Program-made: the position numbers and the translations under genes | Source: an uncultured bacterium | Lineage (GTDB): Bacteria > Bacteroidota > Bacteroidia > Bacteroidales > Bacteroidaceae | NCBI GenBank assembly: GCA_946188155.1 | Contig: CAMHUC010000003.1 | Location: forward strand, 1-64,000 | Direction: 5' to 3' | DNA length: 64,000 bases | Shown here: one piece after another, positions 31,761-40,067 of the stretch | Numbering within the stretch: the stretch's first letter is position 1 | Layout of the letters: each line of letters begins with the position of its first letter | The notes under the pieces: generated by a model | Told to the model about the DNA's origin: nothing | The model's input: the letters and a program-made list of their open reading frames with translations, nothing else | Database searches by the model: none

Positions 31761-34700
31761 TTAGAATTTGATGCTTGCACCAACCAGGTATGTACGCGAC
31801 GGTGGATAGAGACCCAGGTCGATACCCGAGGCCCAGCCGTCGGCACCTGCTGCGTTACCCACCTCAGGATCGAGGCCGGTGTACTTGGTGAATGTTACGA
31901 GGTTCTGAGCCTGGACGTAGAGACGGAGCTGCTGGAACGGACCCGACTTCCAGATCTTCGTGAAGTCGTAACCAAGGGTAATGGTCTTGATCTTGAAGTA
32001 GTTGCCATTCTCCATGTAACGATTTGACACATAGTTCGTATTAGGATGACCAGTACCAGAGATACGAGGCACAGTGTTAGAGGTACCCTCGCCATGCCAA
32101 CGATCAAAAATGGTCGTGTCGTAGTTGTGCCACCAAGAGTCGCTGAACGAACGGTAGGAACGCATGATCTGCTGTCCGAATGCACCGGCACCGTTGACGG
32201 CGAAGTCGAGGCCCTTCCAGTTCAGGCCGAGGTTCACACCCAGCGTGACGTCAGGATTAGGATTACCAATCTCGTGACGGTCGCAATTCTTTCCTTCAGC
32301 GTAGGTGATCACACCGTCGCCGTTCCAGTCGTCCCAGATAGCGTCACCAGGCTGTGCACCGTCGAGCACGGCCTTGCCGGCAGCACGGGCAGCGTCGATC
32401 TCCTGCTGGTTCTGCCAGATGCCGCTGTACGACATGCCGTAGAAGTAGCCGATGGGCTTGCCGATCTCAGCGCGGTAGATGTACTCCGTACCCTGAGAGA
32501 GGATGCTGCCGCCACCATTGATGTAGCCGTTCTCGTTGGCAATACGTGTTACTTCGTTCTTGTTGGTAGCGAAGTTCACGCCTACGTTGTAGCTGAAGTC
32601 CTTGCCCACGCGGTCGTTCCAGGTCAGGGCAATCTCGACACCCTTGTTCTGCACGTCACCACCATTGATGTAGGCAGGGTTGGTACCCTCGATGGCAATA
32701 CGCGGAGCAACGATCAGCCAGTCCTTGGTGGTCTTCTTATACCAGTCGAAGGTCAGACCCAGGCGGCTGTCGAGGAAGCGGGCATCAAGACCTAAGTCGA
32801 GCTGCTCGGAAGTCTCCCATGTCACGTCGGGGTTAGGCACGATGTTGGCGTAGGCACCAGTGTTGGGCGTACCACTCAGCGTCACGTCGTAACTGTCGCT
32901 GAACTTATAGCCACTATCACCGTTAGGACCAGACTGGGCGATGGTTGCCAGATACTGGTACTTGGCAATACGGTTGTTACCGTTCTGACCCCAAGAGGCA
33001 CGGATCTTCAGGAAGTCGAGCCAGCTCTTGGCACCCTCCATGAATTTCTCATTGGTGATGACCCAACCGGCAGAAACAGAGGGGAACCAACCCCAGCGCT
33101 TGCCCTTGTTGAAGATACTCGAACCGTCGTAACGTAAGGTGACGGTAGCCATGTACTTCTCGTTGTAGTCATAAGTCACACGACCGAACCAAGATGCCAG
33201 GTACTCCTCATCATTAGGATTACCACTCAGCGTGGCATTCTTCAGGTCGGTGCTGAAGTTCTTCAGGTAGGCTGAATTCCAATCTTTCAGCGTAGCATAC
33301 TGTGAGCCTTGGCCCACTGAGTTCGAACCACTCAGGTTTGCGCTCCAGGCAGTGCTCTGGAAACTCTGACCAATCATGGCGCTGATCTTATGACCAGAGA
33401 AGATGGGAAGGTCGTAGGTCAGGGTGTTCTCAACACTCCAGTTGGTGCTCAGCGATGCACTTTGGCTAACGTTGTAGGATGTCACCGTACCAGAACCAGA
33501 AGAAGGAGAGCGCGGCATGCCGAAGCTGCGGTATGCGCCCGAGTTCCAGTTGTAGTTGAACTGGCTGCGGAGTCTCAGACCCTTGATGGGCTGAATGACG
33601 AGGAATGCGGTAGCCGAGGTGTTGATGTTGCGGCTCTCGGCCATTGAGTTGAATCCACCCTTATCAAGACCCTCGTAGGGGTTGTTGAACCAATAGTCGT
33701 TCCAGCCTGCGCCATTCTTAACATGGGTGTACAGCTCGCCATTGTCATCATACATAGGTACGAGCGGGTTGGTCTGCAGCAGACTGTGGATGTAGCTCCA
33801 GTACATGCCGTCCTCGGCCAGGTCGTGACTCTTGTTGTAGCCGATGGAGATGTTCTCACCGATGGTGATGGCGTCGAAGTCCTTGGCTCTCAGCAGCACG
33901 TGGTCGCTGTTCAGGCGGATGGTGTGACGCTTGTAGAAAGAAGCCCTGTCGGCACCCATGATACCCTCGTTGCCGGTAAAGGTGTACGACATGGAGAACT
34001 TCGAACGGTCCGAACCGCCCGTCAGCGTCAGCGAGTGGTTGTGCTGTGGGGCATTCTTGTTCTCGAAGGCGCTCCACCAGTCGGTACCTGTCCAGCCGCC
34101 CTTCACCTTATCTATAATAGCCTGGGGCACGTAGGCCGAGAAGTCTACCTTCTGGCCAGAGGTGTTGAAGCTGTACTCGTCCATGATGGTCATGAACTCC
34201 TGGGCATTGAGCATCTGCGGGCGCTTGTAGGCGTTCGACCAACCGATGGCACCGTTGTACGAGATCTCGATCTTGCCGGCCTTACCCTGCTTGGTGGTGA
34301 CCAGGATCACACCGTTGGCAGCGCGCGAACCGTAGATGGCTGCCGAGGCAGCGTCCTTCAGCACGTCGATCGACTCGATGTCGTTCGGGTTGATGCCGTC
34401 CAGGTTGCCGCCGGCCACACCGTCGATGACGTACAGTGGCTGAGAGTCGCCGATGGTACCGATACCGCGGATGTAGACCTTGTAGCCCTTACCAGGCTGA
34501 GTCGAAGCACTGGTAATCTGCACACCAGGCGTGCTCGACTGCATGGCCTCCAGGGCGTTGGTGGTGTTCAGCTTGGCGATGTCCTCACCCTTCACCTGAA
34601 CGGTGGCACCCGTCACCAGCTTCTTCTTCATCGTACCGTAACCAATCACCACCACGTCTTCCAGCGTGGTGTTGTCTTCTTCCAGAGTAACGTTGACAGT

Positions 34701-34976
34701 AGACTGTCCGTTGACTTTCACCTCCTTGGTAGTGTAACCAATGTAGGAGAAGATAAGGGTCGCGTTGGAGGCTGCCTTCACGGTGAAGTTACCGTTGAAA
34801 TCGGTAATGGTGCCTTCGCTGCTTCCCTGCACTTTGACGGTGGCGCCGATGACCGGGTCGCCAAACGCGTCGCTGACTGTTCCTTTCACAGTGCCCTGAG
34901 CCAAAGCTCCCAATGGGAACAAACAGAGCAGGAACAGAAACACTAACGGCTTTTGTAGTGACTTAAAATTCCACAT
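31761..34976 (-). CDS. susC: SusC/RagA family TonB-dependent outer membrane transporter
   Basis: The protein has 1071 residues, a usual SusC size. A signal peptide (about 1-26, FLLCLFPLGALAQG) is followed by the carboxypeptidase D-like domain (GTVKGTVSDAFGDPVIGATV). Then come the SusC motif LEDVVVIGYGTMKKKLVTGA, the plug (with PLYVIDGVAGGNLDGINPND and GSRAANGVILVTTKQG) and a 22-strand barrel ending GASIKF. It imports oligosaccharide with SusD, powered by TonB. No extended N-terminal signalling domain is present, so regulation should come from an unlinked hybrid two-component or other regulator. A TAATTTTG box lies about 80 bp upstream. Confidence 0.96.
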   Translation of the reverse strand: MWNFKSLQKPLVFLFLLCLFPLGALAQGTVKGTVSDAFGDPVIGATVKVQGSSEGTITDFNGNFTVKAASNATLIFSYIGYTTKEVKVNGQSTVNVTLEEDNTTLEDVVVIGYGTMKKKLVTGATVQVKGEDIAKLNTTNALEAMQSSTPGVQITSASTQPGKGYKVYIRGIGTIGDSQPLYVIDGVAGGNLDGINPNDIESIDVLKDAASAAIYGSRAANGVILVTTKQGKAGKIEISYNGAIGWSNAYKRPQMLNAQEFMTIMDEYSFNTSGQKVDFSAYVPQAIIDKVKGGWTGTDWWSAFENKNAPQHNHSLTLTGGSDRSKFSMSYTFTGNEGIMGADRASFYKRHTIRLNSDHVLLRAKDFDAITIGENISIGYNKSHDLAEDGMYWSYIHSLLQTNPLVPMYDDNGELYTHVKNGAGWNDYWFNNPYEGLDKGGFNSMAESRNINTSATAFLVIQPIKGLRLRSQFNYNWNSGAYRSFGMPRSPSSGSGTVTSYNVSQSASLSTNWSVENTLTYDLPIFSGHKISAMIGQSFQSTAWSANLSGSNSVGQGSQYATLKDWNSAYLKNFSTDLKNATLSGNPNDEEYLASWFGRVTYDYNEKYMATVTLRYDGSSIFNKGKRWGWFPSVSAGWVITNEKFMEGAKSWLDFLKIRASWGQNGNNRIAKYQYLATIAQSGPNGDSGYKFSDSYDVTLSGTPNTGAYANIVPNPDVTWETSEQLDLGLDARFLDSRLGLTFDWYKKTTKDWLIVAPRIAIEGTNPAYINGGDVQNKGVEIALTWNDRVGKDFSYNVGVNFATNKNEVTRIANENGYINGGGSILSQGTEYIYRAEIGKPIGYFYGMSYSGIWQNQQEIDAARAAGKAVLDGAQPGDAIWDDWNGDGVITYAEGKNCDRHEIGNPNPDVTLGVNLGLNWKGLDFAVNGAGAFGQQIMRSYRSFSDSWWHNYDTTIFDRWHGEGTSNTVPRISGTGHPNTNYVSNRYMENGNYFKIKTITLGYDFTKIWKSGPFQQLRLYVQAQNLVTFTKYTGLDPEVGNAAGADGWASGIDLGLYPPSRTYLVGASIKF

Positions 34977-35056
34977 AAATTAATTAATTAGTTAGATAAT
35001 TATAATAGTTGATCTATATCCATGCTGTAAGCGTATGATACTGATTTTCTTGGCTG

Positions 35057-35064
35057 CAAAATTA
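35057..35064 (-). promoter_or_regulatory. -7 promoter box for the Sus operon
   Basis: The minus strand reads TAATTTTG, giving an A/T-rich leader of about 75 nt before susC. The divergent region 34977-35302 otherwise shows only AT-rich DNA; no regulator gene or clear operator was found there. Confidence 0.5.
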
Positions 35065-35268
35065 TTATATTTAAGAGGTTGTCCTTTTATTTCTTGTCGC
35101 ATAAAGTTTATAATGCAGGCGTGAGGTTACAATTGATAAAGTAATTGAAACGTCACGAAAAGATTGGCGAAACATTCTATGCCATCCTTGCAACATTTTT
35201 TAAACCATGGCGATAATTCTGATAAATTATGCGCTACAATGCTTAATGCCTGTTATGCTTTTTCTTCG

Positions 35269-35276
35269 TAACTTTG
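35269..35276 (+). promoter_or_regulatory. -7 promoter box for the tandem GH43 gene
   Basis: TAACTTTG, 27 bp before the ATG at 35303. It shows that the longer open frame from 35207 is not the true start. Confidence 0.65.
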
Positions 35277-35302
35277 CACCAATTATATTAATGATGCAAA
35301 TG

Positions 35303-38176
35303 ATGAAAACGAATCAGCTTAGCAGGGTGATTGCCTTGTCGCTTATCACCTGCAACTTGTCACTTCTCAGCGCCCAGGCGCAGAACCCCTTCGTGCAGAC
35401 TTGGTACACCAGCGACCCCGCGCCGCTGGTACACGACGGCGCGATGTACGTATATACCGGCCACGACGAGGATGGCGCCGACTTCTTCTGGATGCAGGAG
35501 TGGCGCGTGTATTCCACTCAGGACATGGTGAACTGGCAGGACCACGGCTCGCCGCTGGCTCTGGAGTCCTTCTCCTGGGCCGACGACCGGGCCTGGGCGT
35601 CGCAGTGCATCGAGCGCGACGGAAAGTTCTACTGGTACATCTGTGCCCACTCCCGGCTCTCGGGAGGCATGGCCATCGGCGTGGCGGTGAGCGACTCGCC
35701 GACAGGCCCCTTCCGCGATGCCATCGGCAAGCCGCTCTATGAGGACGGCAAGTGGGACCATATCGACCCCACGGTGATGATCGACGACGACGGCCAGGCC
35801 TGGCTGATGTGGGGCAATCCGCAGGTGTACTATCTGAAGCTGAACCGCGACATGGTGTCGTATGAAGGCGAGGTAGGCCTGCTGCCCATGACCGAGGCGG
35901 CCTTCGGAGGCCCGATGATGAGTCAGCGCGTGGAGGGCAAGAAATATCGTGACTCCTACGTCGAGGGGCCCTGGCTGATGAAGCAGCCCGGAAAACCCGG
36001 ACAATCCGGAAAGCCCGGAAAATCCGGAAAATCCGGGAAATCCGGAAAGCCCGGCTCCTCCGCTTCCTGCGCTTCCGCATCGCCCGGCTACTATCTGCTT
36101 TATGCCGCAGGCGGCGTGCCCGAGCATATCAGCTACTCCACGGCCCCCACGCCCACCGGCCCCTGGACGTACGCCGGCGAGATCATGCCCCTGTGCGACA
36201 CCGGCTCGTTCACCAACCACTGCGGCGTGGCCGACTACAAGGGCCACAGCTACTTCTTCTACCACACAGGCAAGCTGCCCGGTGGCGGTGGCTTCGGGCG
36301 CAGCGTAGCCGTGGAGGAGTTCAAGTATAATGCCGACGGCACCTTCCCCACCATCATGCCTACCGACGAGGGGGTGAAGCCCGTGGCTGCCTTTGACCCC
36401 TACAGGAAGGTGGAGGCCGAGACGATGGCCTTCTCGCGAGGCGTCAAGACGGAGCAGAACGACCAGGTGGGCGTCTACGTGACCGACATCCACAACGGCG
36501 ACTATATCAAGCTGCAGAACGTGGCCTTCGCAGGCAGGATTCCCCGCACGTGTACTGCCCGCGTGGCCAGCGGCCTGCGCGGCGGACAGATAGAGCTGCG
36601 CCTCGACAGCGTCGCAGGCCGACTGCTTGGCACGCTCAGCGTACCGGCAACAGGAGGCTGGGAACAGTGGCAGACCATCACCGCCGACCTCGACTACTCC
36701 ACGCTCACCGACATCGACGCCCCCAAGCGTACCATCTCAGGGCTGACGCTGCCCGATCGAGCCGACCTCTACCTGGTGTTCAAGGGCCGCAAGGGTCCGC
36801 AGCTGTTCAACTTCGACTGGTGGGAGCTGCGCGGCCTGGAGCAGGTGAACATGCCACTCTTCCAGACCAAGTACACTGCCGACCCCTCGCCGCTCGTGGT
36901 GGGCGACACCTTATTCTTATATACATCGCACGACGCATCGCCCGAGGACATACCCGACGTGAACGAGAAGTCGTCGGCAGGATTCTTCATGTACGACTGG
37001 CTGCTGTGGTCGACCACCGACATGGTGAACTGGACGGAGCACGGAGCCGTGGCGTCGCTGAAGGACTTCGCGTGGCGAAGCCGTGAGAATGGCGGCTGGG
37101 CCATCCAGACGGTGGAGCGGGGTGGCAAATACTACCTCTACGCACCGCTCCACGGCCACGGCATCGGCGTGCTGGTGAGCGACTCGCCCTACGGCCCCTT
37201 CCGCGACCCGCTGGGCAAGCCCTTGGTGTGGGACCAGAGCAACTGGTACGACATAGACCCCTCAGTATTCACCGACGACGACGGCCAGGCCTATATGTAC
37301 TGGGGCAACCCCCACACCTTCTGGGCACGCTTAGGCAGCGACATGACATCGCTCACCAGCGGCGTTACCAAGCTGCCCCACATCCCCAACTACCAGGAAG
37401 GCCCCTGGTTCTATAAGCGCGGCGGCCACTACTACCTCGGCTTTGCCTCCACCTGCTGCCCCGAAGCCCTGGGCTACGCCATGAGCGCCTCGCCCACCGG
37501 CCCCTGGGAGTGGAAGGGCTACATCATGCGACCCACACAGCGCGACCGAGGCAACCACCCCGGCATCTGCGACTACAAGGGCCGCTCATACGTGTTCGGA
37601 CAGAACTATGACCTGATGCACCTGGAGACCTTCGTCCACCACGAGCGCCGCTCAGTGTCGGCCACCGAGATTACCTATAATGCCGACGGCACCATCGAGG
37701 AGGTGCCCTACTGGCTCGACCAGCAGCCCCTCCGCCAGCTACACTGGCTCGACCCCTACCGCCGCGTGGAGGCAGAGACCATGGCCTGGGGCTTCGGGCT
37801 GAAGTCGGCCAAGATGGGCATCCAGAACACGGGTGTCGTCAAGGACATGCCTGAGTCCACGGGCAAGCGCAACATGTACATCTTCGACATCGACGACGGC
37901 GAGTACATCCGTCTGCGCGGCGTGGACTTCGGGAGCCGTGGCGCCAAGTCGTTCTGCATGACTGCCGCCGCCACCGGCCGCTGCACCATCACCCTGCGCC
38001 TCGACAGCCAGCAGGGTACCGCTATAGGCACCCTCGACATCACCGGCACGGGCGACGCAGAGAAGTATCGCACCTTCACGGCCAAGGTCCGGGGGGCATC
38101 GGGCGTCCACGACCTCTACCTCTGCTTCAGTCAGGCCAGCGGCGACGTGCGCCTCGACTGGTGGCAGTTCCGTTGA
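35303..38176 (+). CDS. Secreted tandem GH43-CBM6-GH43-CBM6 enzyme
   Basis: Start at 35303 (MKTNQLSRVIALSLITC), just downstream of the promoter box; the product has 957 residues. After a signal peptide (about 1-25) comes a GH43 domain (about 26-370; YTSDPAPLVHDGAMYVYTGH, HIDPTVMIDDDGQAWLMWGN). A CBM6 follows (about 371-510, KVEAETMAF). A second GH43 (about 513-815; YTADPSPLVVGDTLFLYTSH, DIDPSVFTDDDGQAYMYWGN) precedes a second CBM6 (about 820-957, RVEAETMAW). The two halves are clear duplicates. The first GH43 carries a 9-nt repeat insert (35987-36058; Gly-Lys-Pro/Ser triplets) in a hairpin between GPWLMK and YYLLYA. Probable role: cleaving decorated xylan or arabinoxylan outside the cell. Confidence 0.88.
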   Translation: MKTNQLSRVIALSLITCNLSLLSAQAQNPFVQTWYTSDPAPLVHDGAMYVYTGHDEDGADFFWMQEWRVYSTQDMVNWQDHGSPLALESFSWADDRAWASQCIERDGKFYWYICAHSRLSGGMAIGVAVSDSPTGPFRDAIGKPLYEDGKWDHIDPTVMIDDDGQAWLMWGNPQVYYLKLNRDMVSYEGEVGLLPMTEAAFGGPMMSQRVEGKKYRDSYVEGPWLMKQPGKPGQSGKPGKSGKSGKSGKPGSSASCASASPGYYLLYAAGGVPEHISYSTAPTPTGPWTYAGEIMPLCDTGSFTNHCGVADYKGHSYFFYHTGKLPGGGGFGRSVAVEEFKYNADGTFPTIMPTDEGVKPVAAFDPYRKVEAETMAFSRGVKTEQNDQVGVYVTDIHNGDYIKLQNVAFAGRIPRTCTARVASGLRGGQIELRLDSVAGRLLGTLSVPATGGWEQWQTITADLDYSTLTDIDAPKRTISGLTLPDRADLYLVFKGRKGPQLFNFDWWELRGLEQVNMPLFQTKYTADPSPLVVGDTLFLYTSHDASPEDIPDVNEKSSAGFFMYDWLLWSTTDMVNWTEHGAVASLKDFAWRSRENGGWAIQTVERGGKYYLYAPLHGHGIGVLVSDSPYGPFRDPLGKPLVWDQSNWYDIDPSVFTDDDGQAYMYWGNPHTFWARLGSDMTSLTSGVTKLPHIPNYQEGPWFYKRGGHYYLGFASTCCPEALGYAMSASPTGPWEWKGYIMRPTQRDRGNHPGICDYKGRSYVFGQNYDLMHLETFVHHERRSVSATEITYNADGTIEEVPYWLDQQPLRQLHWLDPYRRVEAETMAWGFGLKSAKMGIQNTGVVKDMPESTGKRNMYIFDIDDGEYIRLRGVDFGSRGAKSFCMTAAATGRCTITLRLDSQQGTAIGTLDITGTGDAEKYRTFTAKVRGASGVHDLYLCFSQASGDVRLDWWQFR
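35987..36058. repeat. YCCGGAAAA nonamer array in the tandem GH43 gene
   Basis: Eight 9-nt units in frame encode a Gly-X-Y stretch of Gly, Lys, Pro and Ser. The same unit occurs in the GH94 gene at 51682-51738. Confidence 0.95.
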
Positions 38177-38217
38177 GGCCGCTGTAGCCCTGTCGGCTCA
38201 TTTTTTTCTTCATTGTG

Positions 38218-38248
38218 TTTGCCGTTTCCGAAATAATGCGTACCTTTG
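38218..38248 (+). promoter_or_regulatory. Promoter of the SASA esterase gene
   Basis: TTTG (38218-38221), a 19-bp spacer and TACCTTTG (38241-38248), 28 bp before the ATG at 38276. Confidence 0.72.
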
Positions 38249-38275
38249 TATGCAGATAGCGACAACTAATTTGAA

Positions 38276-40024
38276 ATGACAATGAAGAAATTACTGACAA
38301 CGTGTGTCATGCTGGCAGCAGGGCTGCTGCATGCGAGTGCCGAGGTAGATGAGAATTTCTACATCTACCTCTGTTTCGGACAGTCGAACATGGAGGGGCA
38401 GGCTGCCGCCGAGGCCGTCGACAAGACCGTCGATCCGCGATTCCAGATGATGGCCTGCGTAGACTTCCAGAATCCCGCACGGGCGAAGGGCCAGTGGTAC
38501 GCCGCCACCCCCCCGCTGGTGCGCCAGTGGACGAACATCGGCATGGCCGACTACTTCGGCCGCACGATGGTGGCTGCGTTGCCTCCGAATGTGCGCGTGG
38601 GCGTGGTCGATGTGGCCATCGGCGGCGTGGACATCAGGGGCTTCATGCCCGAGGAGGTGGCCGACTACCTCAAGACGGCCGAGAGCTGGATGAAGAGCAC
38701 CTTTGCCGAGTACGGCAACGACCCCTACAAGCGGCTCGTCGACATGGCCAAGATTGCCCAGCAGAGCGGTGTCATCAAGGGCATCCTGCTCCATCAGGGT
38801 GAGTCGAACAACGGTCAGGACTCATGGCGCGACCAGGTGAAAACCATCTACGAGCGCCTGCTCAGCGACCTGAACCTGAAGGCCGACGACGTACCCCTGT
38901 TTGCCGGTGAGACCGTCAATGCCGACGTGGGCGGCACCTGCTCGCTCCACAACACCGTCATCGCCCGTCTGCCGGAGAAGATTCCCACGGCCTATATGGT
39001 ACGCTCCAACGGCTGCCCCTGTGCCTCGGACAACATCCACTTCACCGTCGGCGGCTACCGTACCATGGGCAAGCGCTACGCCTACGAGGCCCTCAAAGCG
39101 ATGGGCCTGCCGACGAAGGCTGCTGCCGACTACGCCTGGACTGACGGCCTGAAGAGAATCTACCAGCTCAAGAGCCTCGACCCCGTGGATGACATCACCC
39201 TCCGAGTGGGCGGCAGCAAGGTGCTGGCCGTATGGGGAACCTTCGCCGACGGCCACCGCGAGAACCTCACCAGCGAGTGCCGGCTCACCAGCAGCCAGTT
39301 CACCATCGACGGCAACACCGTATCGGCCACTGCCGACGGCGAGGGAACCGTCACCGCCACCTATACCGACTTCCTCGGACAGCAGCACCAGCTCGACATC
39401 CGCGTCAGTGCTGCCTCCACGGGTCCCAACCAGGTGCTCGTGCTCAACAGTCCCAACAAGGGTGCCAACCAGTGGGACAATGAGGCCATCGTCAAGCTCG
39501 CCATCCCCATGGAGAAGGGCAAGAGCTACGTCATTCGCGCCACGATGAAGGCCGACGACCCCAGCGATTTCGCCATCTGGCCGCGCTACGACGCCAGCAC
39601 CAACCGCGACCAGTGGGGCAACAGTGCCGACATACAGTACCTCTCGTCGTACAACCTTACCACCCAGTTCCAGGAGTTCTCATGGACCATGAAGGCCGAC
39701 CATCCGCACGACGTGATCATTTTTGCCATCGGCAAGATGGGTGGCAACACCTACATCGACGACCTCTCCTGCCAGGAGCAGGGCGGCTCGGAGGAGATGA
39801 TTGCCAACGGCACCTTCGACTCCGACAACCTCGCCAACTGGTCGGTGCTCAGCTGGACGGGTCAGAAGATGTCGGTCGAGGAGGATGCCACCACCGCCAT
39901 CGGCAAGATGGTGAATCGCGAATCGTCCAGCCGTCCGGTATTCGACCTTCAGGGCCGCCGCGTCAGCAGCCAGCCCGCCAAGGGCCTCTACATCATCGGC
40001 GGCAAGAAAACCGTGGTACGCTGA
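38276..40024 (+). CDS. Secreted SASA/CE6-type carbohydrate acetylesterase with C-terminal sorting-like domain
   Basis: The protein has 582 residues; the start could also be the ATG at 38282. A signal peptide (about 1-22) precedes a SGNH-like SASA domain (about 25-290): the catalytic Ser lies in CFGQSNMEGQ, GVVDVAIGGVDI and LLHQGESNNGQDSW follow, and the Asp/His pair lies in SDNIHFTVGGYRT. A Big_2-like segment (about 300-380) and a carbohydrate-binding jelly roll (about 385-505, with TYIDDLSCQEQGG) follow. The last 27 residues (PVFDLQGRRVSSQ, then GLYIIGGKKTVV) look like a type IX secretion sorting tail of Prevotella. It likely removes acetyl groups from xylan-type substrates. Confidence 0.8.
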   Translation: MTMKKLLTTCVMLAAGLLHASAEVDENFYIYLCFGQSNMEGQAAAEAVDKTVDPRFQMMACVDFQNPARAKGQWYAATPPLVRQWTNIGMADYFGRTMVAALPPNVRVGVVDVAIGGVDIRGFMPEEVADYLKTAESWMKSTFAEYGNDPYKRLVDMAKIAQQSGVIKGILLHQGESNNGQDSWRDQVKTIYERLLSDLNLKADDVPLFAGETVNADVGGTCSLHNTVIARLPEKIPTAYMVRSNGCPCASDNIHFTVGGYRTMGKRYAYEALKAMGLPTKAAADYAWTDGLKRIYQLKSLDPVDDITLRVGGSKVLAVWGTFADGHRENLTSECRLTSSQFTIDGNTVSATADGEGTVTATYTDFLGQQHQLDIRVSAASTGPNQVLVLNSPNKGANQWDNEAIVKLAIPMEKGKSYVIRATMKADDPSDFAIWPRYDASTNRDQWGNSADIQYLSSYNLTTQFQEFSWTMKADHPHDVIIFAIGKMGGNTYIDDLSCQEQGGSEEMIANGTFDSDNLANWSVLSWTGQKMSVEEDATTAIGKMVNRESSSRPVFDLQGRRVSSQPAKGLYIIGGKKTVVR

Positions 40025-40067
40025 TTGCTATTGGGAAATCTTTTAAGCGACATTAAGTAAAGACAAA

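Noticed and set aside
33723..34946. Plus-strand open frame of 407 codons opposite susC
   Set aside because: Antisense shadow of the SusC gene; no recognisable motif, and biased composition typical of a complement frame.
35207..35302. N-terminal extension of the tandem GH43 protein
   Set aside because: The TAACTTTG promoter box at 35269-35276 lies inside this stretch, and a normal signal peptide begins at 35303.
38177..38210. Terminator after the tandem GH43 gene
   Set aside because: A T-run is present, but the GCCG/CGGC stem before it is only four pairs, too weak to call.
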